The position numbers and the translations under genes were made by a program. DNA of 64,000 bases, taken from Metabacillus niabensis (lineage in GTDB: Bacteria; Bacillota; Bacilli; Bacillales; Bacillaceae). Location of the stretch: the NCBI RefSeq assembly GCF_020524345.1, contig NZ_JAIVLH010000002.1:310001-374000 (forward strand), in the 5' to 3' direction. Shown here piece by piece: positions 53,342 to 62,467 of this stretch (position 1 is its first letter; the number at the start of each line of letters is the position of its first letter). The notes below the pieces were generated by a model, which did not search any database, had not been told where the DNA came from, and worked only from the letters and a program-made list of their open reading frames with translations.

Positions 53342-54454
53342 GTGTTAAATAACAAAGTAAAGGTATTCATACGTAGTTTGCTTCTCACACTTTCTTTGAT
53401 CTTTCTATTCACCTTACCTGCATTTGCTAGTGATGGCAACAATAACGGAAAAGTCCAACCACCTACTTCATCTCATGAACCAGGCCAGTATTACAAGGAA
53501 CAGCAGATCACATTAAAAAGCAACACTCCCGGCACTAAAATTTACTATACAGTAGATGGTAGTACACCTACGATAAAAAGCAAATTGTATACAGCTCCTT
53601 TTACTGTCAATGAAGATGTAACGATTAAAGCTTTTGCTGTGCGCGGAAATGTGAACGAACATGCCCTTACCAAAAGTTACGGAAAAATTAGCAGTGAGGT
53701 GGTAACATTGACTTATGACTTTGTTAATAGACAAGAAATAGCCGATCAGTTTTTGACACTTGAATATCAAAACATGCCATATCGTTTATATGTCCCGGAA
53801 AATTATGAGCCAAATGTATCTTATCCACTCGTTTTATTTCTTCACGGAGGTGGAGAACGTGGTGATGACAATGAAAAGCAATTGCTGGCAAATGATGGTG
53901 CGGTGATATGGGCAGCACCAGAAAATCAAGCAAAACATCCTGCCTTTGTACTGGCACCTCAGGCTAGAAATCAACATGATGGAGGCTTCGGCATCACACG
54001 AAATTCAGATAATGTTATCGATTTAGCTAGAGTATTTGAATTCTCTAAGGATTTAGGAACAGCTTATAACATCCTTCAAAAAGTCATACAAGAATACAAT
54101 ATTGATCCTAATCGACTGTATTCTACAGGACTTTCACAGGGTGGTTACGGAACTTTTAATTTAAATGTAGCATATCCGGACCTTTTCGCGGCCATGGTAC
54201 CAATTGCCGGTGGTGGGAATCCGGAAGAAGTCCATGTATTAAAGGACAAACCACTATGGGCGTTTCATGCTGAAGATGATGCTGTAATCCCAGTTTCCTA
54301 CACGAGAAATGCGATTGAAGCGATCAATGAAGCTGGTGGAAATCCTATTTACACAGAATATCCAACGGAACTAGGCTATAATCATGGATCATGGGTCCCT
54401 GCTTATGACAACAAAGAAATGATCGATTGGATGTTTAGTCAGGTTAAACGTTGA
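53342..54454 (+). CDS. Secreted esterase/peptidase-like hydrolase with chitobiase C-terminal-type domain
   Basis: 370 aa from GTG 53342 (TTGGAGGG 8 nt upstream; the TTG five codons earlier is in frame but lies on the ribosome site). Signal peptide ends at AFA-S30. Residues 40-125 form a CHB_HEX_C-like beta domain (GTKIYYTVDGSTPT) often attached to polysaccharide-active enzymes. From 145 an alpha/beta-hydrolase: LFLHGGGERG oxyanion region, nucleophile S265 in GLSQG, acid D312/D313, H348 in NHGS. COG4099-type. Catabolite-repressed by sequence. Confidence 0.85.
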   Translation: MLNNKVKVFIRSLLLTLSLIFLFTLPAFASDGNNNGKVQPPTSSHEPGQYYKEQQITLKSNTPGTKIYYTVDGSTPTIKSKLYTAPFTVNEDVTIKAFAVRGNVNEHALTKSYGKISSEVVTLTYDFVNRQEIADQFLTLEYQNMPYRLYVPENYEPNVSYPLVLFLHGGGERGDDNEKQLLANDGAVIWAAPENQAKHPAFVLAPQARNQHDGGFGITRNSDNVIDLARVFEFSKDLGTAYNILQKVIQEYNIDPNRLYSTGLSQGGYGTFNLNVAYPDLFAAMVPIAGGGNPEEVHVLKDKPLWAFHAEDDAVIPVSYTRNAIEAINEAGGNPIYTEYPTELGYNHGSWVPAYDNKEMIDWMFSQVKR

Positions 54455-54459
54455 CTAAA

Positions 54460-54501
54460 AAAAGTGTCTGATGCTTTATTACTAGGTATCAGACACTTTT
54501 T
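54460..54501. terminator. Bidirectional terminator between convergent genes
   Basis: AAAAGTGTCTGAT / ATCAGACACTTTT stem with A-run and T-run flanks, between the plus-strand esterase and the minus-strand gene ending at 54522. Confidence 0.9.
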
Positions 54502-54521
54502 TTTCAATGAACAAAACGAGT

Positions 54522-55199
54522 TTATGAATTCACTCGACCAATCAATTTACTTAACACGATCAAAATGAATCCAGTGATGAAATACACCCACCACTCTACC
54601 TGAACCTCAGGGCCAAAGTCCGGAAGAATCCAGGTGAAAAGCATGATGATTGCAAATGATCCACCACCTAATAAGCCTGCTTTCCACATTGTATGCCGGG
54701 TTTGCTTTTTATTTTGTGTGAAAAGTGTTGAGCGAATTAGTTTAAAAAATACAATGATGCCAAAATACGTCATGGCCAAAATGATCACGATAAGCCCCAC
54801 ACTATTTCCAAGCGATATACTTTGGGGGATTTGTATAAAATAGGGCAAAATTAGTTGTCCGAGCCCGTATATGAAGCCGAATAATCCGAGCAAATTGAAA
54901 ACTTGTGAGATGACGAAAGGAAAAACATAGCGTTTCTTTTCTTCAGGTAGTGAAGCTATTAGTTCTTCCGCATACTCTTTTGGGTTTGAGCCGAACAAGG
55001 TTGTTGCATCTTTTCCATTTTCCTGAGCTTCTAATAGATGATCTAAAATATCCATTAGGAGTTCCTCACTTTCATATTCGGCTATTCGTAATTCTGTTCG
55101 CATATAGATCAAAAAATCTTCATAAAGTTGTTTATTCTCATCGGTCAATAACTCACGTTTTTCATTATTTTCATGAATTAACTGTTTTGCACTTCTCAT
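54522..55199 (-). CDS. DUF1129/HAAS-like membrane protein paired with PadR
   Basis: 225 aa. Residues 1-90 are helical and charged (EDFLIYMRTELRIAEYESEELLMDIL and NPKEYAEELIASLP, HAAS-like); residues 95-220 hold four membrane segments. Start overlaps the PadR gene by 4 nt. The second PadR-membrane-protein couple of this window, unrelated in sequence to 21700-22719 except for the helical N-terminus. Confidence 0.75.
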   Translation of the reverse strand: MRSAKQLIHENNEKRELLTDENKQLYEDFLIYMRTELRIAEYESEELLMDILDHLLEAQENGKDATTLFGSNPKEYAEELIASLPEEKKRYVFPFVISQVFNLLGLFGFIYGLGQLILPYFIQIPQSISLGNSVGLIVIILAMTYFGIIVFFKLIRSTLFTQNKKQTRHTMWKAGLLGGGSFAIIMLFTWILPDFGPEVQVEWWVYFITGFILIVLSKLIGRVNS

Positions 55200-55528
55200 T
55201 CTTTTTCACCTCTATTTAATAAATGGTTAACTGAATTGGTTATAAGTGACCATTCATTTGAAATCCGTTCCAATTCCTCTTCTCCTTCTTCGGTTAAAAA
55301 ATAATATTTCCGATTAGGCCCTGACGGAGATTTTTTCATTTCACTTCGTATGCATCCGTTTTTTTGAAGCCGAAGTAACACCGGATAAATTGTCCCTTCA
55401 CTAATATCAGGCAATCCCGCATGTTGTAATTTTTGTGATAGCTCATACCCATATACAGCTTGATTTTTTACTATAGCCATCACACATGCATCCAGAACTC
55501 CTTTTAATAATTGACTTCGTATGGACAT
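55196..55528 (-). CDS. PadR-family transcriptional regulator
   Basis: 110 aa, start at ATG 55528 (GAGGTGAAGT). SIRSQLLKGVLDACVMAIVKNQAVYGYELSQKLQ and EGTIYPVLLRLQKNG are PadR signatures; the C-terminal helix is short (s-PadR subfamily). A perfect 8-3-8 palindrome lies 14 nt upstream (55542-55560). Confidence 0.9.
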   Translation of the reverse strand: MSIRSQLLKGVLDACVMAIVKNQAVYGYELSQKLQHAGLPDISEGTIYPVLLRLQKNGCIRSEMKKSPSGPNRKYYFLTEEGEEELERISNEWSLITNSVNHLLNRGEKE

Positions 55529-55541
55529 CACTTCACCTCAC

Positions 55542-55560
55542 TATCTTGTTTTACAAGATA
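55542..55560 (-). promoter_or_regulatory. Palindromic operator upstream of the second PadR gene
   Basis: TATCTTGT-TTT-ACAAGATA, perfect arms, just before the PadR start, consistent with autorepression. Confidence 0.6.
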
Positions 55561-55668
55561 CCAAACTAAAAACTTAGCTATTTTGCATTGCAAAGTAGCT
55601 AATATCATCATAATGGAAATTCTCATTCATTTCAACAAAAAATGGAAATTATTTTGAAGATAAAAAAT

Positions 55669-55696
55669 GAAACTCCTCTTTAATCCGAGAAGTTTC
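55669..55696 (-). terminator. Intrinsic terminator of the bce-like ABC genes
   Basis: GAAACTTCTC / GAGGAGTTTC arms (minus strand) followed by TTTTTTA, 12 nt past the permease stop at 55709. Confidence 0.8.
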
Positions 55697-55708
55697 AAAA
55701 AAGTATGG

Positions 55709-57580
55709 TCAAAGCACGCTTTTAACCTGCTTTGTATAAAAAAATCGAACAATGAAAAAGTATACAATTTGTATCGCTAAGAATACACCTAATACCGTTA
55801 CAGACTGTTTCACAAGATTAAAATAAAACATGTTAGACAATGCGGTAAGTGCTACCGCTCCATGAATGAGTGCGACAACTATTGGTGCGAAGAAAAGGAT
55901 CGCCGTTTGCCTAGTCAGCACATTCTTTAATTCTTTTTCAGTTAAGCCTATTTTTGAAATGGCTTTGAACTTTTGTTTGTCTTCATCTAAGTCAGCATAA
56001 AGACGGAAATACAGGAAGCTGCCCGCAGAGACGAAAAAGACAATTCCAATAAACAGTCCGACAAACATTACAAGTCCAAAAGCTTTATTCATTTGATAGA
56101 CTTCGTACTCGCCAGCAGTGAATTCATATGGTTGCAGTGTTTCTGCTAATGTTGTAGAAGCTTCTAATATGTTTTCTTCACCTTTTGTTACCTGCCAGGC
56201 ATGATACTTCTCTTCCCAAGAAAGAGTAGCTTGTAATTCTTCATAGTTTTCATCTGCCATAACATAGTAGGAGTCAGTATCAGGGAGTGCTCGTGAATAA
56301 ATCACTTCCTTAGGTTTTAAGGTTTCACCTGATTTTAGTTTGATGGATTGCTTTAATAACTCTTCTTTCTGTCCGTATGTGGAATCTGTAAATTCCACAA
56401 CCTTCACCTGATCTTTTTCGATCTCAATCGTTTCTTCTCCGATCAAGGTCGCAAAACGATTAAACTCAGATTCACTTGCAATAAGATGAATATCTTCCCC
56501 TACTTCATAATAGCGAAGCATTATTTCTTCATGATTCGCTTCCATATTTCCTTGACTAATCGTTTTGTTAATCAACGACACATCTCGTTCTTCATTATCT
56601 TCTATTACCCGATACGAAAATGTCGTAGGATTGGTATTTTTGAACGTAGACGTTAGAATGCTTTGGAAGCCATAAAGTGAGCCGATCGCACTAAAGGCAA
56701 CCGTTGAAACGATCGCGACCAAGAAAAAGGTTCTGGCATTGTCTTTCATACGAAACGAAAGGTCGGATAATAAAATCATATTCGTTTTATGCCAAAAGAC
56801 ATTATTTTTGTTTTTAAATGTACGGATAATATAAACACTTAATTGGGTAAATAGTAAATAAGTTCCTAAAATAACCACGATAACAACTGGTAACAGAGCG
56901 GCTACTACTTGCATTCCCTCCACCATTAATGCAACAACATATCCAATTCCAATCAAAACACATGCAATAATTGTTAGGAATATATTCGCTTTCGGTTCAC
57001 CCTTTGACTTCTTATTTCCTTTAATTAAGTCAATCAATTTTCTACTGCGTAGAATATATGAGACGAATAAAGAAATAAAGAAGAATAGGATGATAAACGA
57101 TACAAATGTTGCAAGAATGGCCATCATTGGAAAATAAAAGTTAAGGCCTTCTTCAATAACAAGTACATTTTCAGCAATTAACAGGATTACTTTTGCAAAA
57201 ACTAATCCAAAGAGTATTCCGCTTATCGTGGCAAAAAAGCCAATAACCATGTTCTCGAGGAACACCATAAGACGTATTTGTCTTACTGACATACCTTGCA
57301 TCATTAATAAACCAAACTCTTTTTTCCGGGTATTTAAAAATGAACTCATTGAATACAAGATAAAGAAAAAGGAAAAAACATAGATGATCCCCGCAGCAAT
57401 GTACATTCCAGTTTTTACATACGTATTCATTTCATTTCCGCTTAACGTTGGGTGGAAAGCAAAAATGGCAAATGTAAAAAAGACCATTACCGTAAACATA
57501 CTACTTAGGAAGTAGGCGGCATATAACCGTTTATTACGGAAAACGTTATTAAACGCGAATCTGCGAAAGGTCATTTCCAT
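55709..57580 (-). CDS. BceB-type ABC permease
   Basis: 623 aa, ten membrane segments with a roughly 200-residue extracytoplasmic domain between segments 7 and 8 (about 305-510), the defining BceB/YxdM/PsdB architecture and length. MTFRRFAFNNVFRNKRLYAAYFLSSMF at the N-terminus and FxxKQVKSVL-type end. Starts 32 nt inside the ATPase gene. Transporter and sensor in one: with the ATPase it frees lipid-II-cycle intermediates from peptide antibiotics and signals to the kinase. Which of Bce, Psd or Yxd is closest cannot be settled by eye. Confidence 0.88.
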   Translation of the reverse strand: MEMTFRRFAFNNVFRNKRLYAAYFLSSMFTVMVFFTFAIFAFHPTLSGNEMNTYVKTGMYIAAGIIYVFSFFFILYSMSSFLNTRKKEFGLLMMQGMSVRQIRLMVFLENMVIGFFATISGILFGLVFAKVILLIAENVLVIEEGLNFYFPMMAILATFVSFIILFFFISLFVSYILRSRKLIDLIKGNKKSKGEPKANIFLTIIACVLIGIGYVVALMVEGMQVVAALLPVVIVVILGTYLLFTQLSVYIIRTFKNKNNVFWHKTNMILLSDLSFRMKDNARTFFLVAIVSTVAFSAIGSLYGFQSILTSTFKNTNPTTFSYRVIEDNEERDVSLINKTISQGNMEANHEEIMLRYYEVGEDIHLIASESEFNRFATLIGEETIEIEKDQVKVVEFTDSTYGQKEELLKQSIKLKSGETLKPKEVIYSRALPDTDSYYVMADENYEELQATLSWEEKYHAWQVTKGEENILEASTTLAETLQPYEFTAGEYEVYQMNKAFGLVMFVGLFIGIVFFVSAGSFLYFRLYADLDEDKQKFKAISKIGLTEKELKNVLTRQTAILFFAPIVVALIHGAVALTALSNMFYFNLVKQSVTVLGVFLAIQIVYFFIVRFFYTKQVKSVL

Positions 57581-58313
57581 CCCCTCCCAGTAACGAAAGT
57601 GTATCTATTATTTTTTGGAAAAAGGCTTGTCGATTATTTCCACGATGAATCTCTGAATAAAAATGTCCGTCACGAATAAAAATGACACGGTTGCAATAGC
57701 TAGCAGCTTGCGGATCATGTGTTACGAGTAACATTGTTGTGCGCTCTGTCCGGTTAATGGACTCTAACATTTGCATAACATCTTTAGATGATTTTGAATC
57801 CAGATTACCTGTTGGTTCATCTGCAAGCAGCAACTTCGGAACATGAATCATTGCTCTTGCAACAGCTGCCCTTTGCGCTTGACCACCTGAGATTTCATAA
57901 GTACGTTTTTTCATAATTTGTGATATCCCTAATTTTTCAGCGATTGCATTCGCTTTTTCTTTCATCTCTTTGACCTTTTTGCCATCAAGGGTTAATGGAA
58001 GGACAATATTTTCTTCTACAGTTAATGTATGAAGTAAATTAAAATCCTGAAAGACAAAGCCTAATTCACGTCTGCGAAATTTCGCTAGATCCTCCTTTTT
58101 CAGTAGATGAGGATTTTGCCCGTTTATTAATATTTCACCTGTTGTTGGTTCATCAATTGTTGCGATCATATTTAGCAGAGTTGTTTTTCCACTTCCTGAC
58201 GGACCCATTATTCCAACGAATTCACCTGATCCAATCGATAATTGAATATCGCTTAATGCCTTGTAGGCAATTTTTCCTTCATAAATTTTACTTGCGTTTT
58301 TAACTTCCAGCAT
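57549..58313 (-). CDS. BceA-type ABC ATPase
   Basis: 254 aa from ATG 58313 (AAAGGAGATC upstream; a longer in-frame start 18 nt earlier lies in the ribosome site). Walker A GPSGSGKTT, signature ISGGQAQRAAVARA, Walker B LLLADEPTGNLD. LolD/MacB-type ATPase as used by all Bce modules. Preceded by a BceR-like dyad at 58400-58415. Confidence 0.9.
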   Translation of the reverse strand: MLEVKNASKIYEGKIAYKALSDIQLSIGSGEFVGIMGPSGSGKTTLLNMIATIDEPTTGEILINGQNPHLLKKEDLAKFRRRELGFVFQDFNLLHTLTVEENIVLPLTLDGKKVKEMKEKANAIAEKLGISQIMKKRTYEISGGQAQRAAVARAMIHVPKLLLADEPTGNLDSKSSKDVMQMLESINRTERTTMLLVTHDPQAASYCNRVIFIRDGHFYSEIHRGNNRQAFFQKIIDTLSLLGGDGNDLSQIRV

Positions 58314-58349
58314 CACAAGATCTCCTTTCACGTTATCTGATCTGTGATT

Positions 58350-58415
58350 AGTATAACGCGCACATATTTACTTAAACTATCGATTATTCTTTCACTTTCC
58401 TTACAGTGTTGTAAG
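58350..58415 (-). promoter_or_regulatory. BceR-type operator and promoter of the ABC genes
   Basis: CTTACAGTGTTGTAAG (58400-58415) contains TTACA-N4-TGTAA, the inverted repeat bound by BceR-type regulators. It overlaps the kinase stop codon. Downstream on the minus strand TATACT (58350-58355) is a good -10; its -35 is poor, as expected for an activated promoter. Confidence 0.75.
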
Positions 58416-59402
58416 GTTTTGTGTTTCTGAAAAGATAATTCGAAAAGTTGTTCCAATTCCTACTTCTGATTCCATTTCCAATCGATGACCAAGATGATTC
58501 AGTGTTTCTTTAACTAAATATAAACCCATTCCTGTTGATTCACGATATTTCCGACCATTTTCTCCGGTGAAAAACGGTTGATAGATTCGGCGCTTATCAG
58601 TATCAGGGATCCCAATCCCAAAGTCTTTCACTTCAAGAACAGCTTCCTTTTCTTTTTCATAAATGGAAATCACGATTGAATTACTTTTTCCAGCAGAATA
58701 TTTAACGGCATTATTAAAGAGTTGTGAAAGAATAAAAAACAGCCACTTTTCATCTGTTTCAACTGTTATCCCTTCTCTTTCAATGACTTGCTTTGGGTAA
58801 ACTTGATTTCGAATATAAAATCGCTTATTTTCTCCGTTTACCTCTTGTACAATTTTTGATAATTCAACATGTTTAATATGAAAATCTTGTTCAATTGTTT
58901 TAAAACGTGCCATATAAAGAACGGTATTCAATCCTGTTTTCATGCGGTCTGTTTCTTCCCGAATACTTGATGATTCAGGTTCATCTAAATTTTGAGCTGT
59001 TAACTCAATGACTGATAATGGTGTTTTCATCTGGTGAACCCATTGATCCATAAACTTTCGGTGCTCCTCCTGCTGCTTTTCAATGAACTCCATCTGGCTC
59101 TGATAAAGAACATATTGTTCACGTAACACCTTGTCAAACGCAACAGACAAAGGTGCTCTATCTGTTAACTGAAAGGTGTCATCCAGTCTTGTAAGGGGTG
59201 TTTTTAGTCGATCGTAAAGCTTGCGGTGACTCATATAATGATAGACCAGATAAATAGCCAGGATGAAAAAGCTGAGAAAGGCAGAATAAAAGAACAGTCT
59301 CAGATCACGAAACCCGTCAAGCCAAAAGATCAAAAGGATGACGGCCAATTGAAATGTTTGTACGACAAGTAATAAGGAATGCTGTTTATAAAATAACCTC
59401 AT
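58401..59402 (-). CDS. BceS-type intramembrane-sensing histidine kinase
   Basis: 333 aa. Two membrane segments (about 10-28 and 36-55) separated by only a few residues, so no external sensor; H-box WVHQMKTPLSVIE near 130, HATPase motifs DFGIGIPD and STGMGLYLV. Length and layout are those of BceS/YxdK/PsdS, which are activated by their ABC partner. Start overlaps the regulator stop by 4 nt. Confidence 0.9.
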   Translation of the reverse strand: MRLFYKQHSLLLVVQTFQLAVILLIFWLDGFRDLRLFFYSAFLSFFILAIYLVYHYMSHRKLYDRLKTPLTRLDDTFQLTDRAPLSVAFDKVLREQYVLYQSQMEFIEKQQEEHRKFMDQWVHQMKTPLSVIELTAQNLDEPESSSIREETDRMKTGLNTVLYMARFKTIEQDFHIKHVELSKIVQEVNGENKRFYIRNQVYPKQVIEREGITVETDEKWLFFILSQLFNNAVKYSAGKSNSIVISIYEKEKEAVLEVKDFGIGIPDTDKRRIYQPFFTGENGRKYRESTGMGLYLVKETLNHLGHRLEMESEVGIGTTFRIIFSETQNLTTL

Positions 59403-60103
59403 TCCTCATTCTCCTTCCACGATATCTGTAAGCGATAGCCCGCACCTCGAACCGTTTCTACAACACCTTCCAGACCAATTTCCTGTAATTTTTTCCGTAC
59501 TCTTGTTATATTCACGTTTAGTGTGTTTTCATCAATATAGGTTTGATCATCCCACAGTTTCTCCAATAAATCTTCCCGTCCTGCAACACGTGGGTACCGC
59601 TCCATCAAGCTCTCTATAATATCTGATTCCTTTTTGGATAAGGAAACGGTTTTTGTCTCAAATGTTAATTCCGATCTTTCGGGAAAAAGTTTTAGTCCAT
59701 TGTTTTCCAATACCCGCTCTTCTACCTTTGACGCATATTCTCCATAGGCACGGCGAAGCTGACTGCGAATTTTGGCCATCACAATTTCAGCACTAAATGG
59801 CTTTGTGATATAATCATCACCGCCATTTTCCAGCGCCATCACCTGATCCATTTCACCAATTCGGGCAGAAATGAAAATTACGGGGCATACTGATTCCTTG
59901 CGAATTTGTCTGCACCAGTAAAATCCGTCAAAACTTGGAAGATTTATATCTAAAAGAACAAGCTGTGGTTTAATGTGATAGAATTCATCCATAACTTGAT
60001 CAAAATCAGTCACAGCAGAAACATTATAGCCGTATTTTTCAATATGTTTTTTTAGATGATCTGATATTTTCGGATCATCTTCAACGATCATTATTTTTTG
60101 CAT
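59399..60103 (-). CDS. BceR-type OmpR response regulator
   Basis: 234 aa from ATG 60103 (GGAGTGATAAG upstream). Receiver with D in LVLLDINLPSFDG and DDYITKPF; winged helix with SLSKKESDIIESLMERYPRVAGREDLLEKLW, ending ARGAGYRLQ-like. Order regulator, kinase, ATPase, permease is that of bceRSAB. It should bind the TTACA-N4-TGTAA dyad before the ABC genes. Confidence 0.9.
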   Translation of the reverse strand: MQKIMIVEDDPKISDHLKKHIEKYGYNVSAVTDFDQVMDEFYHIKPQLVLLDINLPSFDGFYWCRQIRKESVCPVIFISARIGEMDQVMALENGGDDYITKPFSAEIVMAKIRSQLRRAYGEYASKVEERVLENNGLKLFPERSELTFETKTVSLSKKESDIIESLMERYPRVAGREDLLEKLWDDQTYIDENTLNVNITRVRKKLQEIGLEGVVETVRGAGYRLQISWKENEE

Positions 60104-60192
60104 ACTTATCACTCCTTGGTTCTTGGTTAATTATGGCATAGAAATAGTAGGAGGTACAAAAGGAATTTAGGAGTTTATTGTATGAAATTGTA

Positions 60193-60224
60193 AAAGTCCC
60201 ACCCATTTTTGTAGGCAGGACTTT
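60193..60224 (-). terminator. Intrinsic terminator of mscL
   Basis: AAAGTCCTGCC / GGTGGGACTTT stem, followed on the minus strand by TTACAATTT; 60 nt past the mscL stop. Middle of the stem has one mismatch. Confidence 0.65.
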
Positions 60225-60284
60225 AAAAATTGTTGAAACTTATAGTTTACTCTTCACCGAATAATATCAACTAATATGTCTCTT

Positions 60285-60665
60285 TTACGATTGATTATGT
60301 TTTAATAAGTCACGAATCTCTGTTAACAGCTCAACATTTTTATCCACTACAGGTGCTGGCTGTGTTTCTTTTTCTTTCTTTTTGAAATACTTATTAATCA
60401 TTCTTACAACGATAAAGATTGAAAAAGCTACAATCAGGAAGTCAACGACATTTTGGATGAATAGACCGTATTTAACTTCTGCTCCTCCTACTTTGACAAT
60501 CAAATTTGTAAAGTTGATTCCACCCATTAGAAGCCCAACAAGCGGAATAATGATGTCATCCACAAGTGAGGATACAATTTTTCCAAAGGCTGCTCCGATA
60601 ACAACACCGACAGCCAAGTCAATAACATTACCTTTTAGTGCAAATTTCTTAAATTCATTCCACAT
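60285..60665 (-). CDS. mscL: Large-conductance mechanosensitive channel
   Basis: 126 aa, normal for MscL. N-terminal amphipathic helix [41 protein letters not shown] covering pore segment M1, loop [20 protein letters not shown], segment M2 ([20 protein letters not shown]) and a C-terminal helix ([12 protein letters not shown]). Homopentameric membrane channel that opens on hypo-osmotic shock. Single gene. Confidence 0.97.
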   Translation of the reverse strand: MWNEFKKFALKGNVIDLAVGVVIGAAFGKIVSSLVDDIIIPLVGLLMGGINFTNLIVKVGGAEVKYGLFIQNVVDFLIVAFSIFIVVRMINKYFKKKEKETQPAPVVDKNVELLTEIRDLLKHNQS

Positions 60666-60757
60666 TATTATAATTACACCCTTCTTTGCAAAATTAACGT
60701 TATTATACTACAAATCGATTACAAGAAAAATAACAAAGTAATCTGAATTGAAATAAA

Positions 60758-61522
60758 TTACGATCTGTTAAATTGATTTTCTATATATTCCTTTGCATCG
60801 GCATATGTTTTCACACAAAAATCCTTATAACGAATATGTACGTCCAATATTTCCACTAGTGCCTCTTTAACTAGTTCTGTGTTTTCCCATTCATGAAGGG
60901 CCTGAATAACCTTTTCTAAACAGTCCTTTTTATAACTGATTTGACCTAGGACATGAATGACCATATTTCTTACACGTTTTACTTTTTCAAACTGTACTTC
61001 TTTTAATAGTGGTAATACTTCCTCAGGATGTGTTCTCCCTCTTAACTCGATTCCATGAATGACTTCTCTTCGAATATCTGCTTCGGGATGATGGAGATAC
61101 TTTTTTGCAAAGTTCAAAATTGGTATAGGGTTGACTTCGCCCATCTTTTTCAGAGAACCGATAACTGCATTTCGAACAGAATGATGTTTATCAAATAAAG
61201 CTATCTCAAACAATTTCAGCACTTTTTCTGCCTCTTTTTTACCAATTTCACCAAGACAATTCACCATAGTTTGTCTAATTTTCTCATTTTCATTTTTCAG
61301 TAGTTGACCAAGAGTTTGAATGATTCTACTTTGAAAAGAAGGATTGGCATCATATAAGCGTCCCAATATAAGATATGTATTTTTCCGAATGTAAGTATCA
61401 CGATCCGCTGCATACAAAAGAATATGATCTAACTTTTCCTCTGTAATGTCTAGTAAGATATGTTCTTCCATTGTGTTGTAAAATTGAACTCGTTCAGCTT
61501 TAGAAAGGTCATAATAGCCCAT
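60758..61522 (-). CDS. HEAT-repeat protein
   Basis: 254 aa from ATG 61522, chosen for AGGAGTGG upstream; the frame is open 66 nt further. At least six HEAT-like helical pairs: ILLYAADRDTYIRKNTYLILGRLYDANPS, LLKNENEKIRQTMVNCLGEIGKK, LFDKHHSVRNAVIGSLKKMGE, YLHHPEADIRREVIHGIELRGR and others, each about 32-38 residues. A protein-binding scaffold related to DNA-alkylation-repeat/HEAT proteins; no enzymatic motif. Function unknown. Confidence 0.8.
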   Translation of the reverse strand: MGYYDLSKAERVQFYNTMEEHILLDITEEKLDHILLYAADRDTYIRKNTYLILGRLYDANPSFQSRIIQTLGQLLKNENEKIRQTMVNCLGEIGKKEAEKVLKLFEIALFDKHHSVRNAVIGSLKKMGEVNPIPILNFAKKYLHHPEADIRREVIHGIELRGRTHPEEVLPLLKEVQFEKVKRVRNMVIHVLGQISYKKDCLEKVIQALHEWENTELVKEALVEILDVHIRYKDFCVKTYADAKEYIENQFNRS

Positions 61523-61692
61523 TCGGCCACTCCTATCAATGTTATTTCTTATATTCTGTATTTCTATACCATAGCAAATGTTTACCATGAGAACAATTCC
61601 ACAATCTTATACCGCTGACGAAACCATAATAACATTATGTAAACTATGTGTTTAAAGAAAGCAGGAAACCTACTTTCTCTTCTTTATAAAAC

Positions 61693-62343
61693 TTACTGTA
61701 TATTCTTGTGTGAGCCATCACAATTTGGCATTCTTTTCGATAACCCACAAATGCAATCATTTAATCCCTTCCCAATAAGAATTCGCTCTATAGATTTCAT
61801 AATCCTTGATTCACGGGTCTTAGCTTGTTTGGGTTGAGTAAAATGAAGAATGTATGCCCTTTGCCGTCCTGGTGTTAATGCTTCAAAAGCTGTTTTCAAG
61901 GCTGGAAGTTCATCAAATTTGGTTTGTAGTTCTTCAGGAATAATGATCTCTTTTTTTTCAACTTTTACTTCCAAACCGGCTTTTTCAACTTCAATAGCTT
62001 CCTGAATATAAGCTTTTATAGTTGACTCCATTTCAACGATTTCTTGAAGAGTTGTAAACCGAATCTGACGGGCAGATTGTACATTTTCCGTTTGTTGAAT
62101 GAGAATTTTTTCTGAATCCTTTAACAAGGCACCTTTATGGAACAGAAGTGCACAGTAATCTTTAAATCCATGTATTAAAACAATGTTTTTCCCATTCAAC
62201 GTATAACAAGGATGCATCCATTTGAAGTCTTCAGTCAGTTCACAGCCAAGAACGATCTCTCTAAGCTTCACAAATTCTTCCTTCCAATTCTTTTCTTCGC
62301 TTAAAAAATCATCAACTTTGGGATTTAATTTACTATTGGACAT
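61693..62343 (-). CDS. YdeI-like protein (DUF1801 plus OmdA-type) with miniature CDGSH tail
   Basis: 216 aa. N-terminal DUF1801 domain (about 5-110: VDDFLSEEKNWKEEFVKLREIVL and CYTLNGKNIVLIHGFKDYCALLFHKGALL), then YdeI/OmdA region with FEALTPGRQRAYILHFTQPKQAKTRESRIMK. The last 20 residues carry C197-x-C199-x2-S-x3-P-x-C208-D-G-S-H212, a complete CDGSH motif for a [2Fe-2S] cluster, although too short for a normal CDGSH domain. ATG start behind AAGGGG. Redox or iron sensing is possible. Confidence 0.8.
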   Translation of the reverse strand: MSNSKLNPKVDDFLSEEKNWKEEFVKLREIVLGCELTEDFKWMHPCYTLNGKNIVLIHGFKDYCALLFHKGALLKDSEKILIQQTENVQSARQIRFTTLQEIVEMESTIKAYIQEAIEVEKAGLEVKVEKKEIIIPEELQTKFDELPALKTAFEALTPGRQRAYILHFTQPKQAKTRESRIMKSIERILIGKGLNDCICGLSKRMPNCDGSHKNIQ

Positions 62344-62467
62344 TGTGGAGTACCCCTTTTTTATTTTAAAATTACTAAGTACAACTTTTGCTTTGGTATG
62401 CTGTTGATTGAGTAAATAAATACATTCTAGTTATATAACCTATAGTAGAACTTTTAAAGGAAAAATA

